From contig NZ_VOSW01000064.1 in the NCBI RefSeq assembly GCF_009690905.1, forward strand, positions 1-54,239: a stretch of 54,239 nt of DNA. The letters run 5' to 3'. The notes under the pieces were generated by a model. That model was given only the letters and a program-made list of their open reading frames with translations, searched no databases and was not told where the DNA came from. The translations under genes and the position numbers were made by a program. Shown piece after piece: positions 27,201 to 34,374 of the stretch (positions are counted from its first letter, which is position 1; the number at the start of each line of letters is the position of its first letter). The DNA is from Paraburkholderia madseniana (lineage in GTDB: Bacteria; Pseudomonadota; Gammaproteobacteria; Burkholderiales; Burkholderiaceae).

Positions 27201-27254
27201 GGACGGCACCAGATGGATCGGCTTGACGAGTAAAGCGGAAGTGGGGTTCGTCAT
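24234..27254 (-). CDS. FAD-binding oxidoreductase with Fe-S and CCG domains (YdiJ/D-2-hydroxyglutarate dehydrogenase type)
   Basis: A 1006-residue protein like E. coli YdiJ. It has an N-terminal PCMH FAD domain (LLARGAGTSQCGQ, TIGGMAGNNSCGSRS) and a FAD-linked oxidase C-terminal domain (SGEHGDGLCRGEW). Next are two Fe-S motifs, CNNNGHCRKFDAGTMCPSY and CVSCKGCKRDCPTG, then two CCG domains (PVCCGRTF, SSCCGMAGSFGYE). YdiJ-type enzymes oxidise D-2-hydroxyacids such as D-2-hydroxyglutarate or D-lactate at the membrane face and pass electrons to the quinone pool. It is the last gene of a minus-strand cluster with a hydratase, an MFS permease and an aminotransferase, which points to a 2-hydroxy/2-keto acid route. 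Confidence 0.9.
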   Translation of the reverse strand: MTNPTSALLVKPIHLVPSAARLTSPLAQHLRKALRGDVLFDAASRGRYSTDASIYQITPIGVVVPRDQDDLRIALEIARSEKVPLLARGAGTSQCGQTVGEALVIDTSKWLNNIVDFDADARTVTVEPGVVLDHLNAWLKPHGLWFPVDVSTAAQCTIGGMAGNNSCGSRSIEYGNMVHNVEAIDAILADGSEARFASLREAPQGVRLQQIVEGVKRIAEREHAEIVERVPKVLRRVAGYNIDVFDCQNPRAYTDDGSANLAHLLVGSEGTLAFSRQLTLKLAPLPTHKTLGVVNFPTFWQSMDLTQHIVKLKPVAVELVDRTMIDLAMSNPAFRPVIEKALVGEPQAILLVEFAGEDRDQQLASLKQLTELMADLGLPDSVVEMPAANEQKALWEVRKAGLNIMMSMKGDGKPVSFIEDCAVPLEHLAEYTSRLTEVFHRNGTEGTWYAHASVGTLHVRPILDMRRDGAVKMRAIAEEAAALVREYKGAYSGEHGDGLCRGEWVAWQYGPRLNQAFTEIKALFDPDNRFNPDKIVRPPKMDDARNFRFAPGYEAQRIETALDWSVWNVERDPLTGRETLPGSGNDLSGGLAKAVEMCNNNGHCRKFDAGTMCPSYRVTKDEQHVTRGRANTLRLAISGQLGEAGLASDDVKDTLDLCVSCKGCKRDCPTGVDMAKFKIEARAARVKRHGLRLRDRLVAFMPRYAATASRVPGLMALADNVPVLSAWFKRSVGFAPERTLPRFKKSFLASASATKPPQGGALKEVLLFVDTFNNNMEPENARAAQQVLEAAGYTVHFNTRQGERPVCCGRTFLAAGLVDEAKQEARRMLDLFKPFVERGVPIVGLEPSCLLSLRDEFLHYGFGDEARRLSKQAFLFEEFLVREEKAGRLQLALKPLAKEQALVHGHCHQKAFDAFTPVQTVLNWIPELKVSTVESSCCGMAGSFGYEAEHYATSQAMAELSLLPAVRKIDGNTVMVADGTSCRHQIHDGAGVDAIHVARVLAMALR

Positions 27255-27278
27255 ATCGTCGGCCTATAGGAAAGCGGG

Positions 27279-28028
27279 CTAGTACAGCGTCAGGCTGATC
27301 GGCGCGAGCCCTTCAATACGCCCGCTTGCTGTGCCCGCGCTCTGCGGAAAAAACATACCGGTGTACGAACCGGTGGTGACGACCATCTCCGGTGTGACCG
27401 CGATACCGCGCGAGGTGGCGTGATTGACGAGCCATGTCAGCAGGCGTCGCGGATCGCCGGCCGGATTGGCGGGCGTCGTTTCGACCACGTCACGCCCTTC
27501 AAAGCTGAACTGCAACGAAGGCGTCACAAACGGAAAGTCCTCGCGATACGGCGTAAATTCGCCGACGACCAACGCGCCGTGATTCTGCAAATCCGCGAGT
27601 TGGGCGAGCTTGTCTACCTTAGGCCAGTCAGCGTAACGGCTCGCCACGATTTCGATGGTCGCGCCGATCGAGCCGATACCTGCGTGCACGTCGGCTTCGC
27701 TATAGGGTGTTGTCGATGGCTCGAAGCGGCGGTCGAAGCGGAATGCGATCTCCAGTTCGAGTCCCAGCGGAGCGAAGGCTTCACGCGGCAACCGTGCGCC
27801 GTCGGCGTGCAGATCGTTCGCCGGCAGCGGTGCGCCCTGGATCGGGCCGCTGTCGGACTTCGCGCCGATCTTCCAGCCGCCGATCGGCGCGTCCAGTACG
27901 CGCAGGATCTCGTGCTGGATCGCGTAGGCGGCGGCGCTGTCGGCGGGCGTTTGCTCAGGCGGCAACGCATCGAGCGTCAAATGATTGCGGCGCGCGTCGG
28001 CGAGACGTTGACTCAGTGATGTTGTCAT
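27279..28028 (-). CDS. 2-keto-4-pentenoate hydratase-type protein (FAH superfamily)
   Basis: A 249-residue member of the MhpD/4-oxalocrotonate decarboxylase branch of the fumarylacetoacetate hydrolase fold. Landmarks are GGWKIGAKS, the acidic LGLELEIAFRF metal-site stretch, IGATIEIVASRY, DLQNHGALVVGE and a final GSYTGMFF. Such enzymes add water to, or decarboxylate, 2-keto-4-enoates with a divalent metal. The FAD dehydrogenase follows after 24 bases. The substrate in this cluster is not identifiable. A 15-bp triplicated repeat lies directly before its start. Confidence 0.88.
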   Translation of the reverse strand: MTTSLSQRLADARRNHLTLDALPPEQTPADSAAAYAIQHEILRVLDAPIGGWKIGAKSDSGPIQGAPLPANDLHADGARLPREAFAPLGLELEIAFRFDRRFEPSTTPYSEADVHAGIGSIGATIEIVASRYADWPKVDKLAQLADLQNHGALVVGEFTPYREDFPFVTPSLQFSFEGRDVVETTPANPAGDPRRLLTWLVNHATSRGIAVTPEMVVTTGSYTGMFFPQSAGTASGRIEGLAPISLTLY

Positions 28029-28050
28029 TGCTTTAAAGGCGAAGAGAGGG

Positions 28051-28095
28051 AACGGTGCGTTTCGAAACGGTGTGTTCCGAAACAGCGCATTCCGA
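28051..28095. repeat. 15-bp tandem repeat, three copies, in operon spacer
   Basis: AACGGTGCGTTTCGA, AACGGTGTGTTCCGA and AACAGCGCATTCCGA lie head to tail between the MFS stop (28110) and the hydratase start (28028). A partial fourth copy may follow. Confidence 0.65.
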
Positions 28096-28109
28096 ACGTT
28101 GAATTCCGT

Positions 28110-29396
28110 TTACGCGCCCACGCCGGTCGTAGCGTGCGCTTTGTCGGCCGCGTTGAGTTCGAACTTGCTTTCCGGCTGCATGCGGAACGCGAGTACCACG
28201 CCGATCGCCATCAACAGCATGCTGCCGACAAACGGCAACTCCCAACTGCCGAAGTAGTCGATCAGAAATCCGCCGACCACCGGCGAGATAATCGCGGCCA
28301 ATGCCGAGCCGGTGTTCATCATGCCGCTCGCAGTCCCCGAGTATTCCGGCGCGATGTCCATCGGAATCGCCCACATCGGGCCGATCGTCATTTCGGCGAA
28401 GAAGAAGCCTGACGCGAGGCACGCCATCGACAGATACAGGCTGTGCGTGAACATCAGCGGAATGAGCGAGAGCAGACAGAACAGCATGCACACCGATACC
28501 ATCCAGCTTCGCGCACGCTTCAGGCTGCGGGTCCGCGTGAAGATCCAGTCGGTCACAATGCCGCCGAGCGTGTCGCCGAGTACACCGGCAAAGAACACGA
28601 CCGATGCGAAGATCGCCGACTTTTGCAGTTGCAGGTGATAGCTGTGCAGGAAGTACTGCGGAATCCAGCTAAGGAACAGCCACAAGGTCCAGCCGTAGCA
28701 GAAGTACACGATCGTGACCGGCCACATGCGGCGAAACAGTTTTCCCCACGGCACACCGGCCGCTTTCGGCTTCGGCGCGGGCAGGACTTCGAGTTCCTCA
28801 GTCGTGATACGCGGATGATCTTTCGGATGTTCCGTGAACGTGAACGCCCACACCGCCACCCACAGCAGGCTGAACACGCCGCAAATGTAGAACGATTCGC
28901 GCCAGCCCCAGGTCGCCATCACCAGCACGATCAATCCGGGTGCCACCGCGTTACCGATACGCGATGCCGCGTGGGTGATGCCCTGCGCGAAGCCGCGTTT
29001 TTCTTTCGCGACCCAACGCGCCATCGCGGACGTCGCAGCAGGAAACGTGGCACCTTCGCCGAAACCGAGCAACACGCGCGCGGCCAGCAACGAGACGAGA
29101 CCACCGGCGAAACCGGTCAGCAAAGTCGCCACGCCCCAGATAGCGCCGCAGAAAATCAGCGTGCGTTTTGCACCGAAGCGGTCACTGACCCAGCCACCGA
29201 TGATTTGAAAAATCAGATACGGGTAAGCGAAGGCGGAGAACACCAGGCCCACTTCCGTATGGGAGAGGCCGAACTCCTTGCCGAAACCTGCGGCCGCGGT
29301 GCTGACGTTGACGCGGTCCAGGTAAGTGATGAAGTACATGACGCTTAGCATCACTAGAACGATACTGGTCGCACTGCTCACACGAAACCGCCTCAT
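28110..29396 (-). CDS. MFS permease, anion:cation symporter (ACS) type
   Basis: A 428-residue 12-helix permease with the ACS-family first-helix motif VMYFITYLDRVNVSTAAAGFGKEFGLS, the loop GGWVSDRFGAKRTL, and GFGEGATFPAATSAMARWVAKEKRG. ACS members import hexuronates, phthalate, tartrate, pantothenate or similar anions. The start at 29396 has a GGAGAGAGACG leader; upstream in-frame sequence is an unrelated repeat-rich spacer. It is the second gene of the GntR-linked cluster and probably imports the compound degraded by the other enzymes. Confidence 0.9.
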   Translation of the reverse strand: MRRFRVSSATSIVLVMLSVMYFITYLDRVNVSTAAAGFGKEFGLSHTEVGLVFSAFAYPYLIFQIIGGWVSDRFGAKRTLIFCGAIWGVATLLTGFAGGLVSLLAARVLLGFGEGATFPAATSAMARWVAKEKRGFAQGITHAASRIGNAVAPGLIVLVMATWGWRESFYICGVFSLLWVAVWAFTFTEHPKDHPRITTEELEVLPAPKPKAAGVPWGKLFRRMWPVTIVYFCYGWTLWLFLSWIPQYFLHSYHLQLQKSAIFASVVFFAGVLGDTLGGIVTDWIFTRTRSLKRARSWMVSVCMLFCLLSLIPLMFTHSLYLSMACLASGFFFAEMTIGPMWAIPMDIAPEYSGTASGMMNTGSALAAIISPVVGGFLIDYFGSWELPFVGSMLLMAIGVVLAFRMQPESKFELNAADKAHATTGVGA

Positions 29397-29565
29397 CGTC
29401 TCTCTCCATTGCAGTCTATCGACGGCGCGCCTGGAATGGCGCGCTGCGTCGTCGCCCGTCAGCGACCTGCGCTGCGGGAACATCGCATGTTGTTCAGGGG
29501 CCGCGTTCTATGCGCGGCTTCGTGTGGGAAGTGCTCTCCGCCTTCCCTTGCTGCGAGATGCCTGT

Positions 29566-29636
29566 TACTTGCTGCCTGCTACTTGCTGCCTGGTAGGCAG
29601 ATGCGCTGACGCACCGATGCGGCGAGCACCGATGCG
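29566..29636. repeat. Short tandem repeats in operon spacer
   Basis: A 14-bp unit (TACTTGCTGCCTG plus C or G) occurs twice at 29566-29593, and GCACCGATGCG occurs twice (29611-29621, 29626-29636) with a 15-bp period. They fill part of the 256-base gap between the MFS and aminotransferase genes. Confidence 0.6.
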
Positions 29637-29652
29637 CGTGGCGCCCCGTCGC

Positions 29653-30873
29653 TTAAGCCGCCGCTTTCAGCCCCGAGGCTTTGGTCGGCTGGCTTAACCA
29701 CTCCATAGCGGCAGGCAAGCCACTTTCCTTGAGCGGCACACCCGCGAGCCGCAGGCCCATTTCGCAACCGGCCAGCGTCGCCAGCAGCATCAGGTCGTTG
29801 CAGTCGCCGAGGTGGCCGATGCGGAACATGCGGCCTTTCATCTTGCCGAGACCCGTGCCGAGCGACATGTCGAAGCGTTCGTAGATGAGCTTGCGCACGG
29901 CGTCGGCATCGATGCCTTCGGGCATCATCACGCCGGTAAGCACCGGGCTATACACAGCGGGATCCGCGCACTGAATCTCCAGACCCCACGCGCGGACCGC
30001 ACGGCGGGTGGCTTCGGCGAGACGCTCGTGACGGGCGAACACGTTGTCGAGCCCTTCGCCGAGAATCATCTCCAGCGCCTCATGAAGCCCATACAGCAGG
30101 TTCGTGTTCGGCGTGTACGGCCAGTAACCGGTCTTGTTCATCTCGACGATGTCGGTCCAGTCCCAGAAGCTGCGCGGCAATTTGGCCTGCTTGCTGGCGG
30201 CCAATGCCTTCGGCGAGATCGCGTTGAAGCTGATGCCCGGCGGCAGCATCAAACCCTTTTGCGAACCCGACACGGTGACGTCGACGCCCCATTCGTCATG
30301 GCGATAATCGGCGCAGGCGAGGCCCGAGATCGTGTCGACCAGCAGCAGCGCCGGGTGGCCGGCGGCGTCGATCGCACGGCGCACCGCCGCGATGTCCGAG
30401 GTAACGCCCGTCGAGGTTTCGTTATGCACGACGCACACCGCCTTGATCGCGTGTTGCGTGTCGGCACGCAGACGCTCTTCGATCATGTCCGGCTGAACCC
30501 CGCGCCGCCAACCTTCGATGCCAGGCAGGCCGAGGAACTCCGGCTTCAGCCCGAGGCTTTCCGCCATCTTTTTCCACAGCGTCGCGAAGTGACCGGTTTC
30601 GAACATCAACACGTTGTCACCGGGGCTCAGCGTGTTCGACAGCGCCGCTTCCCACGCACCGGTACCGGAGGCCGGATAGATCACCACCGGTTGCTGCGTC
30701 TTGAAGATTTTCTTGATGCCTTCGAGCACCTTCAGACCGAGTTCGCCGAACTCGGGGCCGCGGTGATCGATGGTCGGGTAGCTCATCGCACGGAGAATGC
30801 GATCGGGCACCGGGCTCGGACCCGGGATCTGCAGGAAGTGACGGCCGGCGGGATGAAAGTCTAGCTTGAGCAT
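29653..30873 (-). CDS. Class V aminotransferase (serine/alanine-glyoxylate type)
   Basis: A 406-residue PLP enzyme with the class V fold: QIPGPSPVPDRILRAM at the start, IYPASGTGAWEAAL, VVHNETSTGV, LLVDTISGLA and the PLP lysine in SGSQKGLMLPPG. Serine-glyoxylate and alanine-glyoxylate transaminases have this layout. It is cytosolic and feeds glyoxylate/serine or a related amino acid into central metabolism. The start at 30873 has a strong GGAGGAG. A 14-bp palindrome 19 bases before the ATG is matched by a near-identical palindrome at the start of the divergent GntR gene. It is the first gene of the minus-strand catabolic cluster. Confidence 0.92.
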   Translation of the reverse strand: MLKLDFHPAGRHFLQIPGPSPVPDRILRAMSYPTIDHRGPEFGELGLKVLEGIKKIFKTQQPVVIYPASGTGAWEAALSNTLSPGDNVLMFETGHFATLWKKMAESLGLKPEFLGLPGIEGWRRGVQPDMIEERLRADTQHAIKAVCVVHNETSTGVTSDIAAVRRAIDAAGHPALLLVDTISGLACADYRHDEWGVDVTVSGSQKGLMLPPGISFNAISPKALAASKQAKLPRSFWDWTDIVEMNKTGYWPYTPNTNLLYGLHEALEMILGEGLDNVFARHERLAEATRRAVRAWGLEIQCADPAVYSPVLTGVMMPEGIDADAVRKLIYERFDMSLGTGLGKMKGRMFRIGHLGDCNDLMLLATLAGCEMGLRLAGVPLKESGLPAAMEWLSQPTKASGLKAAA

Positions 30874-30891
30874 TGGGCTCCTCCGATTGAA

Positions 30892-30905
30892 TTTTGCATG
30901 CAAAA
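30892..30905. promoter_or_regulatory. GntR operator candidate, aminotransferase side
   Basis: TTTTGCATGCAAAA is a perfect 14-bp palindrome 19 bases upstream of the aminotransferase start. The size and A/T-rich flanks suit FCD-type GntR regulators. A near-identical site lies at the regulator's own start. Confidence 0.7.
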
Positions 30906-31029
30906 AACTATATCAGACGATCTGTGACGATCCCAAGCCGAAAATTGCTTGCTGACACCAGTGTTTACCCGCGCTATTAACTAATCTTTTGGCTTCCGAT
31001 AAAATCCCATGTGACACGATGTTGAGAGC

Positions 31030-31043
31030 TTTTGTATGCAAAA
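31030..31043. promoter_or_regulatory. GntR operator candidate overlapping its own start codon
   Basis: TTTTGTATGCAAAA differs from the other site by one base and contains the GntR gene's own ATG (31036-31038). Binding here could block transcription of its own gene. Confidence 0.65.
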
Positions 31044-31761
31044 TTCGGATTTCGATGCGGGTGTGACCGCTTCTCCGCTGATGCCGAAGGTTGAGCGTCA
31101 GCGTTTGCACGACACGGTGGTGGAGCACATTCGCCGCTTTATCGTCGAAGGGGTGCTCGAGCCGGGCAAGAAACTGAACGAGCGCGAGTTGTGCGAGACG
31201 CTTGGGATTTCACGCACGCCGTTGCGGGAGGCGCTGAAGGTTCTGGCTGCGGAAGGGCTGATCGAGATTTCGCCGAATCGCGGTGCGTCGGTGTCGAAGA
31301 TGTCGGAGGCGGAGTTGCGCGAGACCTTCGAGTTGATGAGCGGTCTTGAAGCTTTTTCCGGCGAACTGGCGGCGGAGCGGATGACGGCTGCGGAGCTTGC
31401 CGAGATCAAGGCGTTGCATTACGCGATGCTGGCTTGCCGGACGCAGAACGATCTGGCCGGGTACTACAGCCGCAACCAGGCGATCCACGACAAGATCAAT
31501 GAAGCGGCGAGGAATTCAGCACTGCGGCAGACTTATGTCGCCGTTAATCGACGCTTGCAAGCGTTGCGGTTCCGGTCGAATTTTCAGATCCCCAAGTGGG
31601 ATAGCGCGATTCATGATCACGATGAGATGTTGAAGGCGCTCGAGGCACGGGATGGGAAGAAGTTGAGCGCGATTCTTCGCCAGCACTTGCTCGATAAGCG
31701 GGATGCGGTTTTGCAGGTGCAATCGCGGGAAGACGTGGCGGCTTCGATGTTGAAGGCTTAA
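31036..31761 (+). CDS. GntR-family regulator, FCD (FadR) subfamily
   Basis: A 241-residue regulator. The winged helix-turn-helix is at about 20-85 (LHDTVVEHIRRFIVEGVLEPGKKLNERELCETLGISRTPLREALKVLAAEGL), and the all-helical FCD effector domain at about 95-225 holds a metal/effector site with Asp and His (NQAIHDKI, HDHDEML). FCD regulators usually repress sugar-acid or carboxylate degradation genes until an intermediate binds. The divergent aminotransferase-MFS-hydratase-dehydrogenase cluster is its likely target, supported by two matching palindromes. The start codon lies inside one of them. Confidence 0.92.
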   Translation: MQNSDFDAGVTASPLMPKVERQRLHDTVVEHIRRFIVEGVLEPGKKLNERELCETLGISRTPLREALKVLAAEGLIEISPNRGASVSKMSEAELRETFELMSGLEAFSGELAAERMTAAELAEIKALHYAMLACRTQNDLAGYYSRNQAIHDKINEAARNSALRQTYVAVNRRLQALRFRSNFQIPKWDSAIHDHDEMLKALEARDGKKLSAILRQHLLDKRDAVLQVQSREDVAASMLKA

Positions 31762-31834
31762 GGCGTTTCTTTCGCGTTTTCTCGTTTGCCTTTGGCGAAG
31801 GCGTGCGTTGATCGCAGGCGCCAAAGGCGAAAAA

Positions 31835-32124
31835 CTTGTCCACGTAAAATGTTGGCAAGCCTGTGGACAAGCTTCTGACATTCCAGCCAAGTCGTTGAAG
31901 CGGCAGACATATCGCCTTGCGGTTCATGCGTAAGCATCACTCGGTGCTCGACCGTCAGCATGACCCAAAAACTAGAGCGGCCGGTGCGAAGCCTTAAGCA
32001 CGGCAGCCCAACTCCTAGTTGTCCACATAATTTGTTCACAAGGCTGTGGACAACTTGCGCACAGGCCAGCCAAGTGCTTGATGCCGCACCCGTATCTCCC
32101 GTCGGCTCAGCCGCAGGCAATGAC
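31835..32124. repeat. Duplicated ~107-bp element with TTGTCCACA boxes
   Basis: Positions 31835-31941 and 32018-32124 align without gaps at roughly 65-70% identity by eye. Each has TTGTCCAC[A/G] (31836-31844, 32019-32027) facing TGTGGACAA (31862-31870, 32045-32053), giving a hairpin with a 17-base spacer; unit 2 has an extra TTGTTCACA (32032-32040). The boxes resemble DnaA-type 9-mers. The surrounding 412-base gap also holds GCCTTTGGCG/CGCCAAAGGC (31788-31828). No gene is evident; minus-strand frames across both units give similar peptides because the DNA is duplicated. Confidence 0.65.
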
Positions 32125-32173
32125 CTTGCTCTGTGATAAAAAGTAATCCCCAGCCACCCGCCGAGGCTCCCGC

Positions 32174-33760
32174 ATGTCCTCCGTCATGGGCTTCAAACTC
32201 GTCCTGCTGTCGCTCGGCGCGATGATCGGTCTCCAACTGCTCGCCAAGCGGCTACGACTCCCACCGGCCGCGGCGCTCCTGGTCGGCGGCGCCGCGATGG
32301 CCTTCGTGCCTGGACTCCCTCGCATCAACCTCGATCCCGAACTGGTTCTGGTCGTGTTCCTGCCGCCGCTCCTCATGGACGGCGCCTACTTCTCCGTATG
32401 GGACGAATTCAAGCGCAATTTTGGCGGCATCCTGCTGCTCGCGATCGGCGCCGTCGCCTTCACGACCCTCGCGGTCGGTATGGTCGTGCATTGGGTCGTG
32501 CCGTCCCTACCGTGGAGCGCGTGCTTCGCGCTGGGCGCGATCGTCTCGCCGCCTGACGCCATCGCCGCGAAGGCCGTACTGGAACGCGTCGCGCTGCCGC
32601 GCCGGTTGATGGTGCTCCTCGAAGGCGAAAGCCTGCTTAACGACGCCGCCGGCATCGTGCTGTTCCGCTTCGCCGTCGCGGCCGCGCTGACCGGCACGTT
32701 CAACGCTCAACACGCGGTCGAGCGGTTTGCGGTGCTCGGCCTGGGTGGCGTGGCGGTCGGCATCGCAATCGGCTTCGTGGTCGTCAGGCTTCTGCGCTAC
32801 CTCGACGACGTCTACCTCATCATCACCGCATCCGCACTCTCCCCGTGGCTCAGCTACATCGCCGGCGACATGCTGGACGTCTCGGGCGTCATCGCGACCG
32901 TCAGTTGCGGGATGGTGCTCGGATGGCATCAGCATGAAGTTTTCTCTGCCTCGGTGCGCATGCGCGGCACAGCCTTCTGGCAAGTCCTGATCTTCCTGAT
33001 GGAAGCGCTCGTGTTCCTTCTGATCGGGCTGTCGCTGCGCGGCGTGATCGTGCGGCTGGGTGGCGTCGGCGACGCGTTGACCGCGTTTGCACCCGCAGTC
33101 GGCGCAGTGATCGCGGCCGTCGTGCTGTCGCGCTTCGTGTGGGTGTTTGCCGTCGAATGGTTGAAGGGACTCGTGTGCAAGTTGACGCGGCGCGCAAACA
33201 TTGCACTCGACTGGCGTTCGTCGACGGTGACGAGTTGGGCCGGTATGCGTGGCGTGGTGACGCTGGCGATCGCGCTCTCGTTACCCGAGGCGATGCCGGG
33301 GCGCGATCTGATTCTGGTCGCGTCGTTCGCGGTGATTCTCGTGACCGTGCTTGGACAGGGGACCACGATCGGCGCGTTGATTCGCTGGGTCAATCTGGAT
33401 AGCGTGAAGGAACGCAACGAGCAGCATTTGACCGAGCCTCAGGCGTGGGCGAGGCTCGAAGCGGCACAATTCGCCGCGATCCAACCGCTCGTGCACGACG
33501 CCGAGGGACAAGTGATTCATCCGCGCCTGCTGGAGCAATATAGCTATCGAGCGCAGATGACGGACACCTACCAGGACGTGACCGAATATCCCACCGATGT
33601 TCGCGCCGCGCATTACGACGTTGTGCTCGCCGCCGTGGCGGCCGGTCGCAGCGAGTTGTTGCGGATGCATCGGTCGGGCTTGATTCACGATGAACTGCTA
33701 ACCGAACTGGAGCGGGATCTCGATTTGCAGGAGATCGCCGCGTTGCATGGGAGGGGGTGA
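32174..33760 (+). CDS. Na+/H+ antiporter, CPA1/NhaP type
   Basis: A 528-residue inner-membrane antiporter with about 12 helices over residues 1-410 and a cytosolic C-terminal tail. The transport signature is ALGAIVSPPDAIAAKAVLERVALPRR followed by LLEGESLLNDAAGIVLFRFAVA, with the Asp residues expected for ion exchange, and the Arg-containing SWAGMRGVVTLAIALSLP. The tail (AAQFAAIQPLVHDAEGQ onward) is helical and probably regulatory. Such proteins exchange Na+ (or K+) for H+ in pH and salt homeostasis. It follows the duplicated element and appears monocistronic. Confidence 0.92.
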   Translation: MSSVMGFKLVLLSLGAMIGLQLLAKRLRLPPAAALLVGGAAMAFVPGLPRINLDPELVLVVFLPPLLMDGAYFSVWDEFKRNFGGILLLAIGAVAFTTLAVGMVVHWVVPSLPWSACFALGAIVSPPDAIAAKAVLERVALPRRLMVLLEGESLLNDAAGIVLFRFAVAAALTGTFNAQHAVERFAVLGLGGVAVGIAIGFVVVRLLRYLDDVYLIITASALSPWLSYIAGDMLDVSGVIATVSCGMVLGWHQHEVFSASVRMRGTAFWQVLIFLMEALVFLLIGLSLRGVIVRLGGVGDALTAFAPAVGAVIAAVVLSRFVWVFAVEWLKGLVCKLTRRANIALDWRSSTVTSWAGMRGVVTLAIALSLPEAMPGRDLILVASFAVILVTVLGQGTTIGALIRWVNLDSVKERNEQHLTEPQAWARLEAAQFAAIQPLVHDAEGQVIHPRLLEQYSYRAQMTDTYQDVTEYPTDVRAAHYDVVLAAVAAGRSELLRMHRSGLIHDELLTELERDLDLQEIAALHGRG

Positions 33761-33814
33761 CCGGGCCGCGTCAGACGTGAGCCCACACGCGAACCGGTCG
33801 AACCGCTGTGAGCG

Positions 33815-34108
33815 TCAATGGCCTTTGAAAATATCCAGCAGTTGATTTTGCATCTGCATCATCTCGTGCGCGTGCTTCATCTCCATTTGCGCCATCGTGT
33901 CGTGATACTCCATGTCCATCTGCATCATTTTTTGCTGGATGCCGATGGCCTGAGCGCGCTGTTCAGGGGTCAGCTTGTCCATCATCATGCTGTACTCAGG
34001 CGGCATCAGATAGGTGCCGGCGCGTCCTATTCCCTGTGCTTGCACAGAACCCGCTACAAGCGCGAGCGGCAGCACTCCGCACATCAGGATGGCTTGGATC
34101 GATTTCAT
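33815..34108 (-). CDS. Met-rich small periplasmic protein
   Basis: A 97-residue protein with a signal peptide (MKSIQAILMCGVLPLALVAGSVQAQG, cleaved near VQA-QG). The mature helical part is rich in Met and His (YSMMMDKLTPEQRAQAIGIQQKMMQMDMEYHDTMAQMEMKHAHEMMQMQNQ). The composition resembles periplasmic copper or metal chaperones and CpxP-like helical proteins; I cannot name a family. The start at 34108 has TGGAGATGAA in front. It may take part in metal or envelope stress handling. Confidence 0.75.
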   Translation of the reverse strand: MKSIQAILMCGVLPLALVAGSVQAQGIGRAGTYLMPPEYSMMMDKLTPEQRAQAIGIQQKMMQMDMEYHDTMAQMEMKHAHEMMQMQNQLLDIFKGH

Positions 34109-34374
34109 TTCATCTCCAGTCTTACGTGAGCAGCCCGGCTTCAACAAGGGCTGCATAAGCGACGTTCAGGTGCTCAGACTGGCTTGCCGCGGTGGAGCAG
34201 TTGCACATGCCTGGTCTGAGGATGCAACACCCGGGGCTGACCGCTGCACACGATCGACCGGGTGTTTCATGGGTTTAGTCGCGAACGCTGACTGGAAATG
34301 ACATGCTGGATGAAAATTGTGCCGATGATATTTCTTCTGCGCGGCTGTCATTTTCGCCGCGGCACGCCGACTAA

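Noticed and set aside
28051..28095. CRISPR-like repeat
   Set aside because: Direct tandem units of 15 bp without spacers; no cas genes anywhere in the window.
31758..32120. Minus-strand open frame with two similar peptide segments
   Set aside because: The similarity comes from the duplicated DNA element; no ribosome-binding site and no known domain.
31835..32124. Replication origin
   Set aside because: DnaA-like boxes are present but no dnaA, repA, parAB or AT-rich unwinding region is nearby.
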